Origin: Halostella litorea
GTDB taxonomy: Archaea; Halobacteriota; Halobacteria; Halobacteriales; Natronoarchaeaceae
Direction of reading: 5' to 3'
Assembly: GCF_004785955.1 (NCBI RefSeq)
Contig: NZ_SJER01000001.1
Location: 62,001-126,000, forward strand
Length of the DNA: 64,000 bases
A program made the translations under genes and the position numbers. The notes under the pieces were generated by a model. The model had not been told where the DNA came from and did not search any database. It saw nothing but the letters and a program-made list of their open reading frames with translations. Positions 22,956 through 31,468 of the stretch are shown piece after piece. Within the stretch, counting starts at the first letter, position 1, and every line of letters begins with the position of its first letter.

Positions 22956-23935
22956 GACCGGATCACCATCGGTTCGTACCACTCGCGGTTCTCCCGATAC
23001 CAGTCGACGAACCGTGAAACCCCGTCGCGGATGCTCACGCTCGGCTCGTAGTCGAGCAGGTCGCGGGCCTTCGAGACGTCTGCGTGGGTGTGCCGGGCGT
23101 CGGCCTCGTTCGCGTCGGTGTACTCGATGCCGACGTCAGCCCCCGTCTCGGCGATGATGTGCTCGGCCAGTTCCTGAACCGTGATGTTGCCCGACGAGCC
23201 GACGTTCAGCGCCTCGCCGTCGGCCGCGTCGGTCTCCAGCAGCGCCACGTTGGCGTCGACGATGTCGGAGATGTAGGTGAAATCCCGGGTCTGCTGTCCG
23301 TCGCCGTAGATCACCGGCGGCTTCCCGTTGAGGCACCGCGAGGTGAAGTTCGTGATCGCCATGTTCGGGCGCATTCGGGGGCCGTACACCGTGAAGTGAC
23401 GCAGGCTCACCGTCGAGACGTCCCGGAGGTTGTCCCAGACGCGACAGTAGTGTTCCGAACTGAGCTTGGTGATCGCGTAGGGGCTCTGCGGGTAGTTCGG
23501 GTGCTCCTCGTCGTAGGGCAGGTAGTCGTCCTTGCCGTACACCGACGACGACGAGGCGTTCACCACGCGCTCGACGCCGTGGTCGGCGGCGGCCTCCAGC
23601 ACGTTCAACAGCCCGCCGACGTTGTTCTCGTTGTACGCCGTCGGGTTCTCGACGCTCGTGCGGACGCCCGCCTTCGCCGCCTCGTGGTAGACGAACTCGA
23701 TGTCGTCGCCCGCGACCACGTCCCGGACCAGTTCCTCGTCGGTGATCGACCCCTCGACGAACTCGAAGCGGTCGCCGCCCGCCTCCCGGCACCGGTCGAG
23801 GTTGTGCTCCTTGATCCCCAGGTCGTAGTACGGGTCCATGTTGTCGAGCACCGTCACCCGGTGCCCGTCGGACAGCAGTCGCTCGGCGACGTGCGAGCCG
23901 ATGAAACCCGCGCCGCCCGTCACGAGGACGTTCAT
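22952..23935 (-). CDS. UDP-sugar 4-epimerase-like SDR
   Basis: A 327-residue extended SDR. NVLVTGGAGFIGSHVAERLL is the NAD motif, SSSSVYG holds the catalytic serine, and YAITKLSSEH supplies YxxxK. The pattern (DNMDPYYDLGIKEHNLDRC, TVYGPRMRPNMAI) resembles UDP-glucuronate or UDP-GlcNAc 4-epimerases. It lies between aglF and aglM, consistent with altering UDP-glucose or UDP-glucuronate, for instance to a galacturonate form. The ATG at 23935 is 47 nt from aglF's end, and the stop overlaps the next start. Substrate inferred only. Confidence 0.82.
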   Translation of the reverse strand: MNVLVTGGAGFIGSHVAERLLSDGHRVTVLDNMDPYYDLGIKEHNLDRCREAGGDRFEFVEGSITDEELVRDVVAGDDIEFVYHEAAKAGVRTSVENPTAYNENNVGGLLNVLEAAADHGVERVVNASSSSVYGKDDYLPYDEEHPNYPQSPYAITKLSSEHYCRVWDNLRDVSTVSLRHFTVYGPRMRPNMAITNFTSRCLNGKPPVIYGDGQQTRDFTYISDIVDANVALLETDAADGEALNVGSSGNITVQELAEHIIAETGADVGIEYTDANEADARHTHADVSKARDLLDYEPSVSIRDGVSRFVDWYRENREWYEPMVIRS

Positions 23936-23982
23936 ACCCGACCTATCGGCGACGACGGGTTTGTGGTTTCCGGTCTTCGCGG

Positions 23983-24735
23983 TCAGCTATCGCCGGCTTC
24001 CGCGGCCGCCGCCTCCGCGTCCTCGCCCTCATTCAGTCGCTTCTCGACCCGGTCGCGGTCCTCGGGGTAGCCCACGTCGACGCGCCACCCGTCCATCCGG
24101 ATGGCGTCGATGGTGCGCCCCGACTGAATGAGCAGGTCGACGGCGTCGGGCAGTTCGTACTCCCCGCGGTCGCTCGGCTGGACGAGGTGACAGGCGTGGA
24201 AGATCGCCGGCGTGAACGAGTAGAAGCCGGTCATTACCAGGTTCGACGGCGGGTCGTCGGGCTTCTCGACCAGTTCGACGATCTCCCCGTAGCCGTTGGT
24301 GTCACAGACCCCGTATCGGGACGCCTCCTCGATCGGCACCTCCTCGACGAGGAAGGCGGCGTCCGCACGGTCCTCCTGCATGCGGTTCACCACGTCGCCG
24401 AGGTTCGCCCGGAACACGTTGTCCCCGAGCATCAACACGAAGTCGTCGTCGATGTGGGGTTCGGCCTGCAGGAGGGCGTGTGCGAGGCCGAGCTGCTCGC
24501 GCTGGTGGGCGTACGTGATCGGCACGCCGCGGTACTCGTCGTCGTACCGCTCCATGATCTTCTGTTTCTTGTAGCCGACGACGACGACGAACTCGTCGAC
24601 CCCGATATCGATGAGGTTGTCGAACACGTCCTCGATGAGCGGCTTCCCGTCGACTTCGACCATCACTTTCGGCTTCTCGTCCGTGAGCGGGCGGAGGCGG
24701 GTGCCCTTGCCCGCGGCGAGGATGACGGCTTGCAT
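23983..24735 (-). CDS. aglF: AglF-type glucose-1-phosphate uridylyltransferase
   Basis: A 250-residue nucleotidyltransferase that makes UDP-glucose from UTP and glucose-1-phosphate for the N-glycan pathway. It has AAGKGTRLRPLTDEKPKVM, HQREQLGLAHALLQ, LGDNVFRANLGDVV and VEKPDDPPSNLVMTGFYSF; the match to Haloferax AglF is close by eye. There is no C-terminal beta-helix. A TATA-like box (cgcttttatgc on the minus strand, 24758-24768) lies about 27 nt before the ATG. It heads an operon with the SDR and aglM. Confidence 0.92.
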   Translation of the reverse strand: MQAVILAAGKGTRLRPLTDEKPKVMVEVDGKPLIEDVFDNLIDIGVDEFVVVVGYKKQKIMERYDDEYRGVPITYAHQREQLGLAHALLQAEPHIDDDFVLMLGDNVFRANLGDVVNRMQEDRADAAFLVEEVPIEEASRYGVCDTNGYGEIVELVEKPDDPPSNLVMTGFYSFTPAIFHACHLVQPSDRGEYELPDAVDLLIQSGRTIDAIRMDGWRVDVGYPEDRDRVEKRLNEGEDAEAAAAEAGDS

Positions 24736-24757
24736 ACCCTAATTCCTGAGCGGAGAC

Positions 24758-24768
24758 GCATAAAAGCG
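24758..24768 (-). promoter_or_regulatory. Promoter of the aglF-epimerase-aglM operon
   Basis: The minus strand reads cgcttttatgc about 27 nt before the aglF ATG at 24735, a good TATA position for a leaderless mRNA. Confidence 0.6.
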
Positions 24769-24769
24769 T

Positions 24770-25078
24770 ACCTCCATCGTGCTTATGCCACATATACGTA
24801 ATACACATATTAGATATTTAAATCAAAAAGAGGTTGGATATAGTAGACGTGATCTTCGTGAATATATTGTTGTCTGATTGTCTTATTCTGAATTCATGAT
24901 GCCGGTGTTTATAATACATTTTAAACTTTTCTTCTTTTCGTTTCTGTTTCGTAATCATTTCATTCCTATCTATTTAATTTTCAATCTTAGAACAAGTGTC
25001 TCCCGATCGATGAAAGGGGTTAAACACTGTCCGTTAGAAGAGACTACCCAGACTCTATCCGCGGTGTTGTGACGACCT
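24770..25078. other. AT-rich gap at the border of the low-GC block
   Basis: About 300 bp of AT-rich DNA (for example attagatatttaaatcaaaa), the largest non-coding AT-rich stretch besides the origin. I see no convincing gene, tRNA or repeat in it. A short frame at 24878-25072 has a composition set by the AT-rich sequence and is not believable. The gap marks the change from GC-rich codon use (aglF and before) to lower-GC genes from 25079. It probably holds the promoter of the flippase gene at 25079. Confidence 0.6.
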
Positions 25079-26494
25079 ATGAATCTCGAGCGATCGACAA
25101 TACTTCACTTTTCAACGCAGATCGCGATCACCGTCTCGGGTTTCGTTGCGACGTTCGTCATTGCACGGCTACTCGGGTCCTCCTCGCTGGGGGCGTACAC
25201 CGTAGTCGTCGCGCTCGTGTTCTGGCTCAGTCTGCCCGTTACTGCTATCGGGGAGGCGGTGAACAAGCGCGTTAGCGAAGGAAAACGGCGAGGGGAGTTC
25301 CTAACGGCCGGGTTCCTGTTGACTGTCGCCGGTGTTCTACTCGTCGGCGTGCCCCTGCTACTGTTTGATGATCTGTTGAACGAGTATCTCGGCGCGTCGT
25401 TGGCCTTGCTGTTCGTGTTCCTGTACGCCAGCAACGCCGGTTTCGAATGGATCCTATCCGCATTAAAGGGTCAAAAGAGAGTAGCTCATTCCGGCGGCGT
25501 TCAGGCTATTGAACGGGTGATCCGGACCGCTACGCAGGTGGGGCTCATCTTACTCGGCTGGAAAGTCGGTGGCCTAGTGCTCGGACACGCGTTATCTCTC
25601 GGCATCGCCGCTTTGTCCGGTATTGTGTTCTTTCGGGTTCGTCCGGCCGTCCCGTCGGTCGAACAGTTCCGGAGCCTTCTCCGGTATGCTCGGTATTCAT
25701 GGCTGGGTGCGTTGAAAACCAGGTCCTTCGCTTGGATGGATACGATAGTCCTCTCGTTTTTCGTCGTCGATTCGCTTATCGGCATCTACGAGGTCGCGTG
25801 GACCCTTGCCTCGGTATTTGCGCTTGTTAGTATTTCCATTCAAAGAACGCTTTTTCCGGAAGTGAGCGAACTGGGTGTCGAAGAGGAGTACGATCGAATT
25901 CGGAGCTTCCTCCGGGAAGGCGTTATATTTACCGGGGTCTTTGGCATCCCCGGACTGTTCGGTGCCGCGATCCTCGGCTCGTCGATCCTTTCGATGTATC
26001 GACCGGAGTTCACCCGTGGAGAGACGATCCTGATCGTCCTCATCATCGCTCGCATGGCAGCTGCGTACGGCCGCCAATTCATGAGCGTCATCAATGCGAT
26101 CGACCGGCCGGACGTTGCCTTCCGGATCAACCTCCTGTTCGTCGTCTCCAATATGGGACTGAACGTCGTGCTCGTGTGGCAGTTCGGGTGGTACGGCGCA
26201 GCGGTTGCCACGACCGTTTCCGCCGTGCTCTTGCTTCTCACGGCGTACTATTCGCTGGATTCGCTCATCGGCGCTCCCAAGGTCCCGGTCGGCGAGATCG
26301 GGAAACAAGTGCTCGCCGCCACCGTGATGGCGGCCGTAATCGCGCCTCTAAATTATTACTCCCCGGCCGGACATCACTTCACCCTCGGCTTGGTCGGGTT
26401 CGGAGCCGCTATCTATGCCGGGTTGCTGTACGCGCTTTCCCCGTACGTTCGAACCAAGTTCCGGACCGTCGTACCCGCAGTTGAAAACTTATGA
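25079..26494 (+). CDS. Lipid-linked oligosaccharide flippase (MATE/MOP, AglR-like), copy 1
   Basis: A 471-residue membrane protein with about 14 hydrophobic segments of the polysaccharide transporter (MOP) type, which moves lipid-linked glycans across the membrane; AglR is the Haloferax example. It is the same length as, and colinear with, the protein at 35516-36931: both share YARYSWLG, YRPEFTRG, NAIDRPDVAFRIN and FGWYGAAVAT. Its codons are less GC-rich than those of its paralogue and of aglF. It leads the low-GC block and is followed 13 nt later by a GT-C gene, so they are probably co-transcribed. Substrate not determined. Confidence 0.8.
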   Translation: MNLERSTILHFSTQIAITVSGFVATFVIARLLGSSSLGAYTVVVALVFWLSLPVTAIGEAVNKRVSEGKRRGEFLTAGFLLTVAGVLLVGVPLLLFDDLLNEYLGASLALLFVFLYASNAGFEWILSALKGQKRVAHSGGVQAIERVIRTATQVGLILLGWKVGGLVLGHALSLGIAALSGIVFFRVRPAVPSVEQFRSLLRYARYSWLGALKTRSFAWMDTIVLSFFVVDSLIGIYEVAWTLASVFALVSISIQRTLFPEVSELGVEEEYDRIRSFLREGVIFTGVFGIPGLFGAAILGSSILSMYRPEFTRGETILIVLIIARMAAAYGRQFMSVINAIDRPDVAFRINLLFVVSNMGLNVVLVWQFGWYGAAVATTVSAVLLLLTAYYSLDSLIGAPKVPVGEIGKQVLAATVMAAVIAPLNYYSPAGHHFTLGLVGFGAAIYAGLLYALSPYVRTKFRTVVPAVENL

Positions 26495-26507
26495 ACCCCA
26501 TCTAATA

Positions 26508-28280
26508 ATGTCCAGTATGGATCTCGAAGCGCTTGGCTATCTGCGTCGAGTCCGTCAGCGGGTTGAAGCTGATCTCCGTGCGGATCCGTTTCTCCGGGGG
26601 ATTCTCCTAGGGTCGCTCGTACTCTCAGCATTCGGTATCTGGTATCGGGTACCCAACTTCGCCGGCCCTGACGAATATTCCCGCCTGATTCAGCCGATGA
26701 AAACGGCCGGATACGTAGCGACTGATCCGAGTTTCGACTCGTTCCGAACCGGGGTAACTGACGGGAGAGCACTCGGTGCGACGTTTTACCTCTACGGTAT
26801 CGTCCTCGTCCCGGTGTTCCTCCTCGTCCTCGCCTCGGGCCGGATCGGCGAGTTCGTTTCGCTCGGCGGGCTCAGTTCGCGCTGGGAGCTCTGGCACGCC
26901 GCCCCCGACTGGTTCTGGACGCTGAGCATCCTCTTCGGACGGGGGATTAACGTGGTCCTCGCCGTCGGGTGCGTGTACCTCGTGTATCGGATCGGCGCTC
27001 GCACGAGAACTCGCCAGACCGGCCGGTACGCGGCGATCCTACTGACGCTCTCGCTCGGGTTCATCGCTGCCGCCCACGAGTTAGCCGAAGACGTTCCCAT
27101 GCTGTTTTGCTTCCTGTTGGCACTGCTGTTGATAATTCGATATGTGGAGACGGGACGCGGTTCTACCCTCCTTCTCGGGAGCTTCTTCGGGGGGCTTGCT
27201 ATCGCCTTCAAACTCACTGGCGGGGTAGCAGCAGTGGTTCTGGGCGTCGCCATCATCGTTCGGACGCTGCGTAGCACCGACGGATTCCGCACGGCGTTAG
27301 AGCCACGGCTTTACGCGCTTTGTTTCGTCGTCGGTCTCGGGGCGGTGTACGTTGGAATCCCGAGTGCCCTCGTCGGCGGTCCGGAGGCCCTTCTGACCCG
27401 GCTCACGCACACCACCACCCGGAAGACGACGGCGCTCCAGTCAACGCCGCCGATATCGTACTGGATGACGCTACAGTACGTCAAATCCCTCGGAGTGCCG
27501 CTGTTCGTCGCCTGCCTATGTGGTGTTGCGGCCACCGTGTTCCGGTTCGGTCGGTCGCGCTCGATCCCCGATCATGAACTGCTGTTGCTCGTCGCCCTTT
27601 CGACATACGTTGTCGTCTTCTCGCAATGGCAGTTCGTCCGGATGCACCACTTACTACCGACGATTCCGCTCCTGCTTCTCCTATTGGCTCCACGACTTGC
27701 TCGTCTACGAAACGAGCACGGCGCTACGGGTCGCGTGGTCGTCGCACTACTGTTACTCTCCACCGCGATGTTTGCGGTCGCCGGCGACGCGAAGTATGCG
27801 ATGGATCGCCGTGATGACGCGACGGGATGGATGGCCACCGAATTCGGCGAGAACGAGTCGGTGCTGGTGTATGAGAACTCCATCGCAGACGTGGCTGCCG
27901 TCCATGGACGGCCGGTAACACACTATGAGTACCGCGAGGAGAACGCGACGTACTCCAGTTCACTTGTATTGAACGAGACGGCGTACACCGAATGGATGGT
28001 ATCGACGCCACAGCGGGGTCCCGAGTACATCCAACTGACAAGCAGCGATCTGGCCTATCTCTCCCCACTCAGCGCAAGATCGTATCAGTATCCCCGTCGC
28101 GCCGAGTACATCAAGACACTGGTGGACGGTGACGGCTACGACTACACGGTCGCCCGTGAGTTCGGCGACCGATCCGTGGAGAAGGAATCTCTCGAAGAGC
28201 GGATTCTCAGGGCGGCGATCGATCCGGACGTCCCACAACGGGAGTCATACGTTCTCCTGTTGGAACGGTCCGAAGAATGA
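26508..28280 (+). CDS. GT-C membrane glycosyltransferase (PMT/ArnT-like)
   Basis: A 590-residue protein with about 11 membrane segments and a C-terminal soluble part of about 170 residues. The first loop after the first membrane helix has the acidic FAGPDEYSRL, as in GT39/ArnT-type enzymes that use a dolichyl-phosphate sugar. The C-terminal part may face the outside (it contains N-x-T sequons such as NATY and NETA). Likely role: transfer of a sugar from dolichyl-P to a glycan or protein. The ATG at 26508 is chosen over a longer frame because it follows the flippase stop closely and the N-terminus fits. Substrate unknown. Confidence 0.7.
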   Translation: MSSMDLEALGYLRRVRQRVEADLRADPFLRGILLGSLVLSAFGIWYRVPNFAGPDEYSRLIQPMKTAGYVATDPSFDSFRTGVTDGRALGATFYLYGIVLVPVFLLVLASGRIGEFVSLGGLSSRWELWHAAPDWFWTLSILFGRGINVVLAVGCVYLVYRIGARTRTRQTGRYAAILLTLSLGFIAAAHELAEDVPMLFCFLLALLLIIRYVETGRGSTLLLGSFFGGLAIAFKLTGGVAAVVLGVAIIVRTLRSTDGFRTALEPRLYALCFVVGLGAVYVGIPSALVGGPEALLTRLTHTTTRKTTALQSTPPISYWMTLQYVKSLGVPLFVACLCGVAATVFRFGRSRSIPDHELLLLVALSTYVVVFSQWQFVRMHHLLPTIPLLLLLLAPRLARLRNEHGATGRVVVALLLLSTAMFAVAGDAKYAMDRRDDATGWMATEFGENESVLVYENSIADVAAVHGRPVTHYEYREENATYSSSLVLNETAYTEWMVSTPQRGPEYIQLTSSDLAYLSPLSARSYQYPRRAEYIKTLVDGDGYDYTVAREFGDRSVEKESLEERILRAAIDPDVPQRESYVLLLERSEE

Positions 28281-28328
28281 CGACCAGTCACCCGAGTGGC
28301 CGGCAGTTAGTCCCCGACGATGGCGACA

Positions 28329-29438
28329 TCACCCGGAATCGACATATCCCAGATCCCGAAGCTGATCTTCGAGTTCTGCCGGGACCTCGGCGCTCGCTGC
28401 TTCGCCCCCTTGCTGACCGCTCTCGTACGATACGTCCGCGTCGCGCGCGACGATCTTCGTGTCGAAGTCCTGCCATGCGACCGTTGCCTTGTCGTTCCAC
28501 GGGGCAACGGTCAGAACTTGATCCGTCGTCGTCTCGGTGCGGTCGTTGCCCTGCCACTCCCGCGGCGCGTCTAAGCCGACCGCCCCGAGGATCGTCGGCG
28601 GTAGGTCAATAAGGCTCAGTGGGCCGTCCTCCATTTGGATCCCGTCGAACTTCACTGGGACCTGAATCAGGAAGTCGTCGACTCGCCGTTTGTGTGCCTG
28701 ATGATAGTAGAACCCGGCATCGCCAAACCCCTCCCCATGGTCCGAGGTAAAGACGGTTACCGGATCCGAATCGAGCCGTTCGAGAAGATATCGAACGTTC
28801 TCGTCGGCCCGCCGGATGGCGTCCCTGTACGCCGATTCGATCCGCCCTTTCTCGTCCGAAGACAGTTTGTCCGGCGAGAAAAACGCCTTCTGGTCTAGCT
28901 CCTGTGAGATGCCGACGCCGTCCGGTCCGTACGGTCGGTGTGTTTCCATCAGGTGGACCCACAGAAACCGAGGCGACGAGGCGGCGTTAAATCGCTCTAT
29001 GGCCGATTCGATCATCTCCCGATCCCGGGGGCGGTTCTCGCTCTTTGCCTGTGGCGGATACAGTTTGTAGTAGATCCACCGCAGCGGGTCGAACCCTGCA
29101 AGATACTGTCGGAGTTTGCTACCCTGGTTACCCAGTTCGATGAACGTTTCGTACTCATCAAATCCAGCGTCGAATCCGAACGATGCGTCGGTGTTTGGGG
29201 TTGGAGAGAGACCAATACAGGTGTATCCGCTGTCCGAAAGTGTCTCCGCGAGGGTCGGCGACGCGACGTTGGCTTCTACCGCGGCCCTGTACTGCGCCGA
29301 GTGTAGCGCAGCGAGACTCGGCCGAGTGTAGTGACTCGCCGTGACCCCCAGCTGCGTGTCCCACGACGAGAGGAACTCGAACGTATCCTCGTAATCACTC
29401 CGGACGGAATCGGCGGTTACGAGAACGATATCCTCCAT
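28329..29438 (-). CDS. Sulfatase/alkaline phosphatase-superfamily protein
   Basis: A 369-residue protein. N-terminal DIVLVTADSVRSDY carries the metal-binding Asp of the superfamily, and the later metal pair is FTSDHGEGFGDAG with downstream H. The nucleophile region reads HYTRPSLAALHSAQY, with Thr/Ser and no Cys of the C-x-P-S-R type. So it is more likely a phosphotransferase or a different hydrolase than a formylglycine sulfatase, but this is not sure. It lacks a clear signal peptide. The C-terminus is QLRDLGYVDSG. Its own AT-rich promoter (aaacttataattacgc on the minus strand) lies about 30 nt upstream. Possible glycan modifier. Confidence 0.7.
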   Translation of the reverse strand: MEDIVLVTADSVRSDYEDTFEFLSSWDTQLGVTASHYTRPSLAALHSAQYRAAVEANVASPTLAETLSDSGYTCIGLSPTPNTDASFGFDAGFDEYETFIELGNQGSKLRQYLAGFDPLRWIYYKLYPPQAKSENRPRDREMIESAIERFNAASSPRFLWVHLMETHRPYGPDGVGISQELDQKAFFSPDKLSSDEKGRIESAYRDAIRRADENVRYLLERLDSDPVTVFTSDHGEGFGDAGFYYHQAHKRRVDDFLIQVPVKFDGIQMEDGPLSLIDLPPTILGAVGLDAPREWQGNDRTETTTDQVLTVAPWNDKATVAWQDFDTKIVARDADVSYESGQQGGEAASAEVPAELEDQLRDLGYVDSG

Positions 29439-29486
29439 CGACCCGCGGTTATCAGACTGCGTAATTATAAGTTTGGATCCCGCCGT

Positions 29487-30557
29487 TTACCGGATCCAGG
29501 TTACGAAGATGGTTCGTGCGAGCCCGACGGCGTATCCGAACTTCGGCTTCTTGGTCTCACCGCTCTCCCGCTGTTTGATCGTCACCGGTATCTCCGTGAT
29601 CCGCAGGCCCTTCTTGCGAGCCTCAATGATCAGTTCCGGCGCGCTGAACCGTTCCTCGGTGAGGGTGAGTTTGTCGAGATCGGCGCCGCGGATCGCTCGA
29701 AACCCGTTAGTACAGTCAGTGATGTCCGCCCTCGTGGTCAAGTTTATCAATGCCGTAAATGCCCGTATACCACTCTGTCTGGTGAGGCCGTTGTTCGAAT
29801 TGTCGGCCCCGATGTACCGCGATCCGAGCACGTAATCCGCCTCGTTATCTACTATCGGACCGACGAGCCTCCCGAGCTGGTCCGCCGGATGTTGGCCATC
29901 GGCGTCCATCGTGACGACAACGTCCGCCCCGTGTTTGCTCGCTATTTGGAAGCCGGTCCGAAGCGCACTCCCCTGTCCCTGATTGATCGGGTGCTCGACT
30001 ACGATCGCAGAGGAATCGCTGACTACGTCAGCCGTGCCATCGGTTGACCCGTCGGAGACAACTACTGGGTACGTCTCGAGCCCCCGTACTTCATCGGGGA
30101 GTTCATCGATCACACCCTGTACGCTCGCGGACTCGTTGTACGCAGGAATCACGATGAACAGCGTCTCCGCATCCGGCGTAATAGTCACGTCGGCCGCTTG
30201 CTCCGCAGCGAGGTTACGAGTGAGGTCGTTGATCGAGACCTGGTTTTTCCGAATGAGGGTCGCGAGATACAGAATGAGAAACACGAACGCGGTGTTCGCG
30301 ATCAGGGAGACGACCAGCGAGCGACTCTCGATGTTCAGGAACGCGCCGATACTACCGTAGAGGTCCGGTAGGAGACCAACCGTCACTATCCCGAGCGAGA
30401 GCAGTATTGCGATGAGGAATTCGGTCTTCGAGAACGTCTTCCGGTATCGGTCGAAACCCCAGAAGAACACTGCGGCGGCGACGGCGATCAGTACCCACTG
30501 GAGGGCGGCGTTTTCCAGCCCCGCAGTGAGTTGCAGGTAGGCGTCGGGGACCAGCAT
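29487..30557 (-). CDS. DUF2304-GT2 fusion glycosyltransferase
   Basis: A 356-residue protein. Residues about 1-120 hold three membrane helices and a short tail (IRKNQVSINDLTRNLAAEQ) as in DUF2304 proteins, which are usually encoded separately beside GT2 genes. Residues about 130-356 are a GT2 domain: IVIPAYNESASV, VVSDGSTDGT, the metal-binding MDADGQHPADQLG and DCTNGFRAIRG. It could attach a sugar to dolichol phosphate, as DPM-type enzymes do; the N-terminal helices would hold it to the membrane. Codon use is of the lower-GC type. It lies downstream of nothing on its strand and begins with ATG at 30557. Confidence 0.8.
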   Translation of the reverse strand: MLVPDAYLQLTAGLENAALQWVLIAVAAAVFFWGFDRYRKTFSKTEFLIAILLSLGIVTVGLLPDLYGSIGAFLNIESRSLVVSLIANTAFVFLILYLATLIRKNQVSINDLTRNLAAEQAADVTITPDAETLFIVIPAYNESASVQGVIDELPDEVRGLETYPVVVSDGSTDGTADVVSDSSAIVVEHPINQGQGSALRTGFQIASKHGADVVVTMDADGQHPADQLGRLVGPIVDNEADYVLGSRYIGADNSNNGLTRQSGIRAFTALINLTTRADITDCTNGFRAIRGADLDKLTLTEERFSAPELIIEARKKGLRITEIPVTIKQRESGETKKPKFGYAVGLARTIFVTWIR

Positions 30558-30646
30558 TCAGTGGGTATCAGATATTCGACCTACTTGTTTGTTTCTACGA
30601 CCGATGAACGAAGACACCAAGTGAATGAGGGAACACTGCTCTGAGG

Positions 30647-31468
30647 ATGACCGACCAGGCTGCCGTACTCTCTATCGACCTGGAGTTCTTCTCCCATATT
30701 CCGGCGTATAGGAACGCCAGGGGGACCTCACGCCGGACAGATATCGGCACGGATGGAGTGGACGATCTGTTGGCTGCGTTCGGTGAGGCGGAAGCGACCG
30801 GGACGTTCTTTGTAGTATCCGATGTCGCCGAGGGGAATCCATCGCTCATACGGCGAGTCGTGGACGCCGGCCACGAGATCTGCTCGCACACTCACAGCCA
30901 TCGACACCTATCCGAACTCTCACCCAAGGAGCGACGAACTGAACTCGAGAGATCGCGTCGCGTGTTAAGGTGCGTCACCGGGGCGGACGTAAACGGGTTC
31001 CGGGCGCCGTCGTTCGATATCACCGACGACCACTTCCAACTACTGGACGACACCGGTTACGAGTACGATTCCAGCGTGATCGCCTGCCGCTCCATCCCAG
31101 GTTGGTACGGAGGCGAGTACGACGCCGAGCGACCCTGCTCCGCAAGGGCCATCTCCGCAAACTCCCCCGATCATCTCCGAGAACTTCCGGTGAGTGTCAT
31201 GCCGGGGCTTCGACTACCGTTGACCGGAACTTGGCTACGGTTCTTCGGCGTACGGTACACGCTTCTCGGTATGAAACTGCTGGCCCGACGGGGGATCGCC
31301 CCAGTACTGTATATTCACCCCTGGGAACTCGTTGACCTCCCCTCGGTCAATGGCGTCCCCTCGCGGGTGTACTGGCGGACGGGGAGGTGGATGCGGCGAG
31401 CGGTACGACGGATCCTTGCAGCCCCCTTCGACTTCGTATCGGCGAACTCGGTGGTTCACGATGAGTGA
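30647..31468 (+). CDS. Polysaccharide deacetylase (NodB-type)
   Basis: A 273-residue hydrolase removing acetyl groups from amino sugars. SIDLEFF carries the catalytic Asp (about residue 11). SHTHSHRHLSEL (residues 80-91) supplies the metal-binding H-x3-H. GFRAPSFDIT and LYIHPWELVD are the other NodB motifs. No signal peptide is visible, so it could act on a lipid-linked sugar on the inner side of the membrane, or the amino end may be different. It lies in the low-GC block. The stop overlaps the start of the next gene by 8 nt, so the two are coupled. Confidence 0.85.
   Translation: MTDQAAVLSIDLEFFSHIPAYRNARGTSRRTDIGTDGVDDLLAAFGEAEATGTFFVVSDVAEGNPSLIRRVVDAGHEICSHTHSHRHLSELSPKERRTELERSRRVLRCVTGADVNGFRAPSFDITDDHFQLLDDTGYEYDSSVIACRSIPGWYGGEYDAERPCSARAISANSPDHLRELPVSVMPGLRLPLTGTWLRFFGVRYTLLGMKLLARRGIAPVLYIHPWELVDLPSVNGVPSRVYWRTGRWMRRAVRRILAAPFDFVSANSVVHDE

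Noticed and set aside
24878-25072. 64-residue frame in the AT-rich gap
   Set aside because: It is made of AT-biased hydrophobic and aromatic codons and has no motif or convincing start signal. Likely chance.
28329-29438. Classical formylglycine sulfatase
   Set aside because: No C/S-x-P-S-R motif at the nucleophile site; the same holds for 32528-34069 and 34128-35516. They were kept as superfamily members only.
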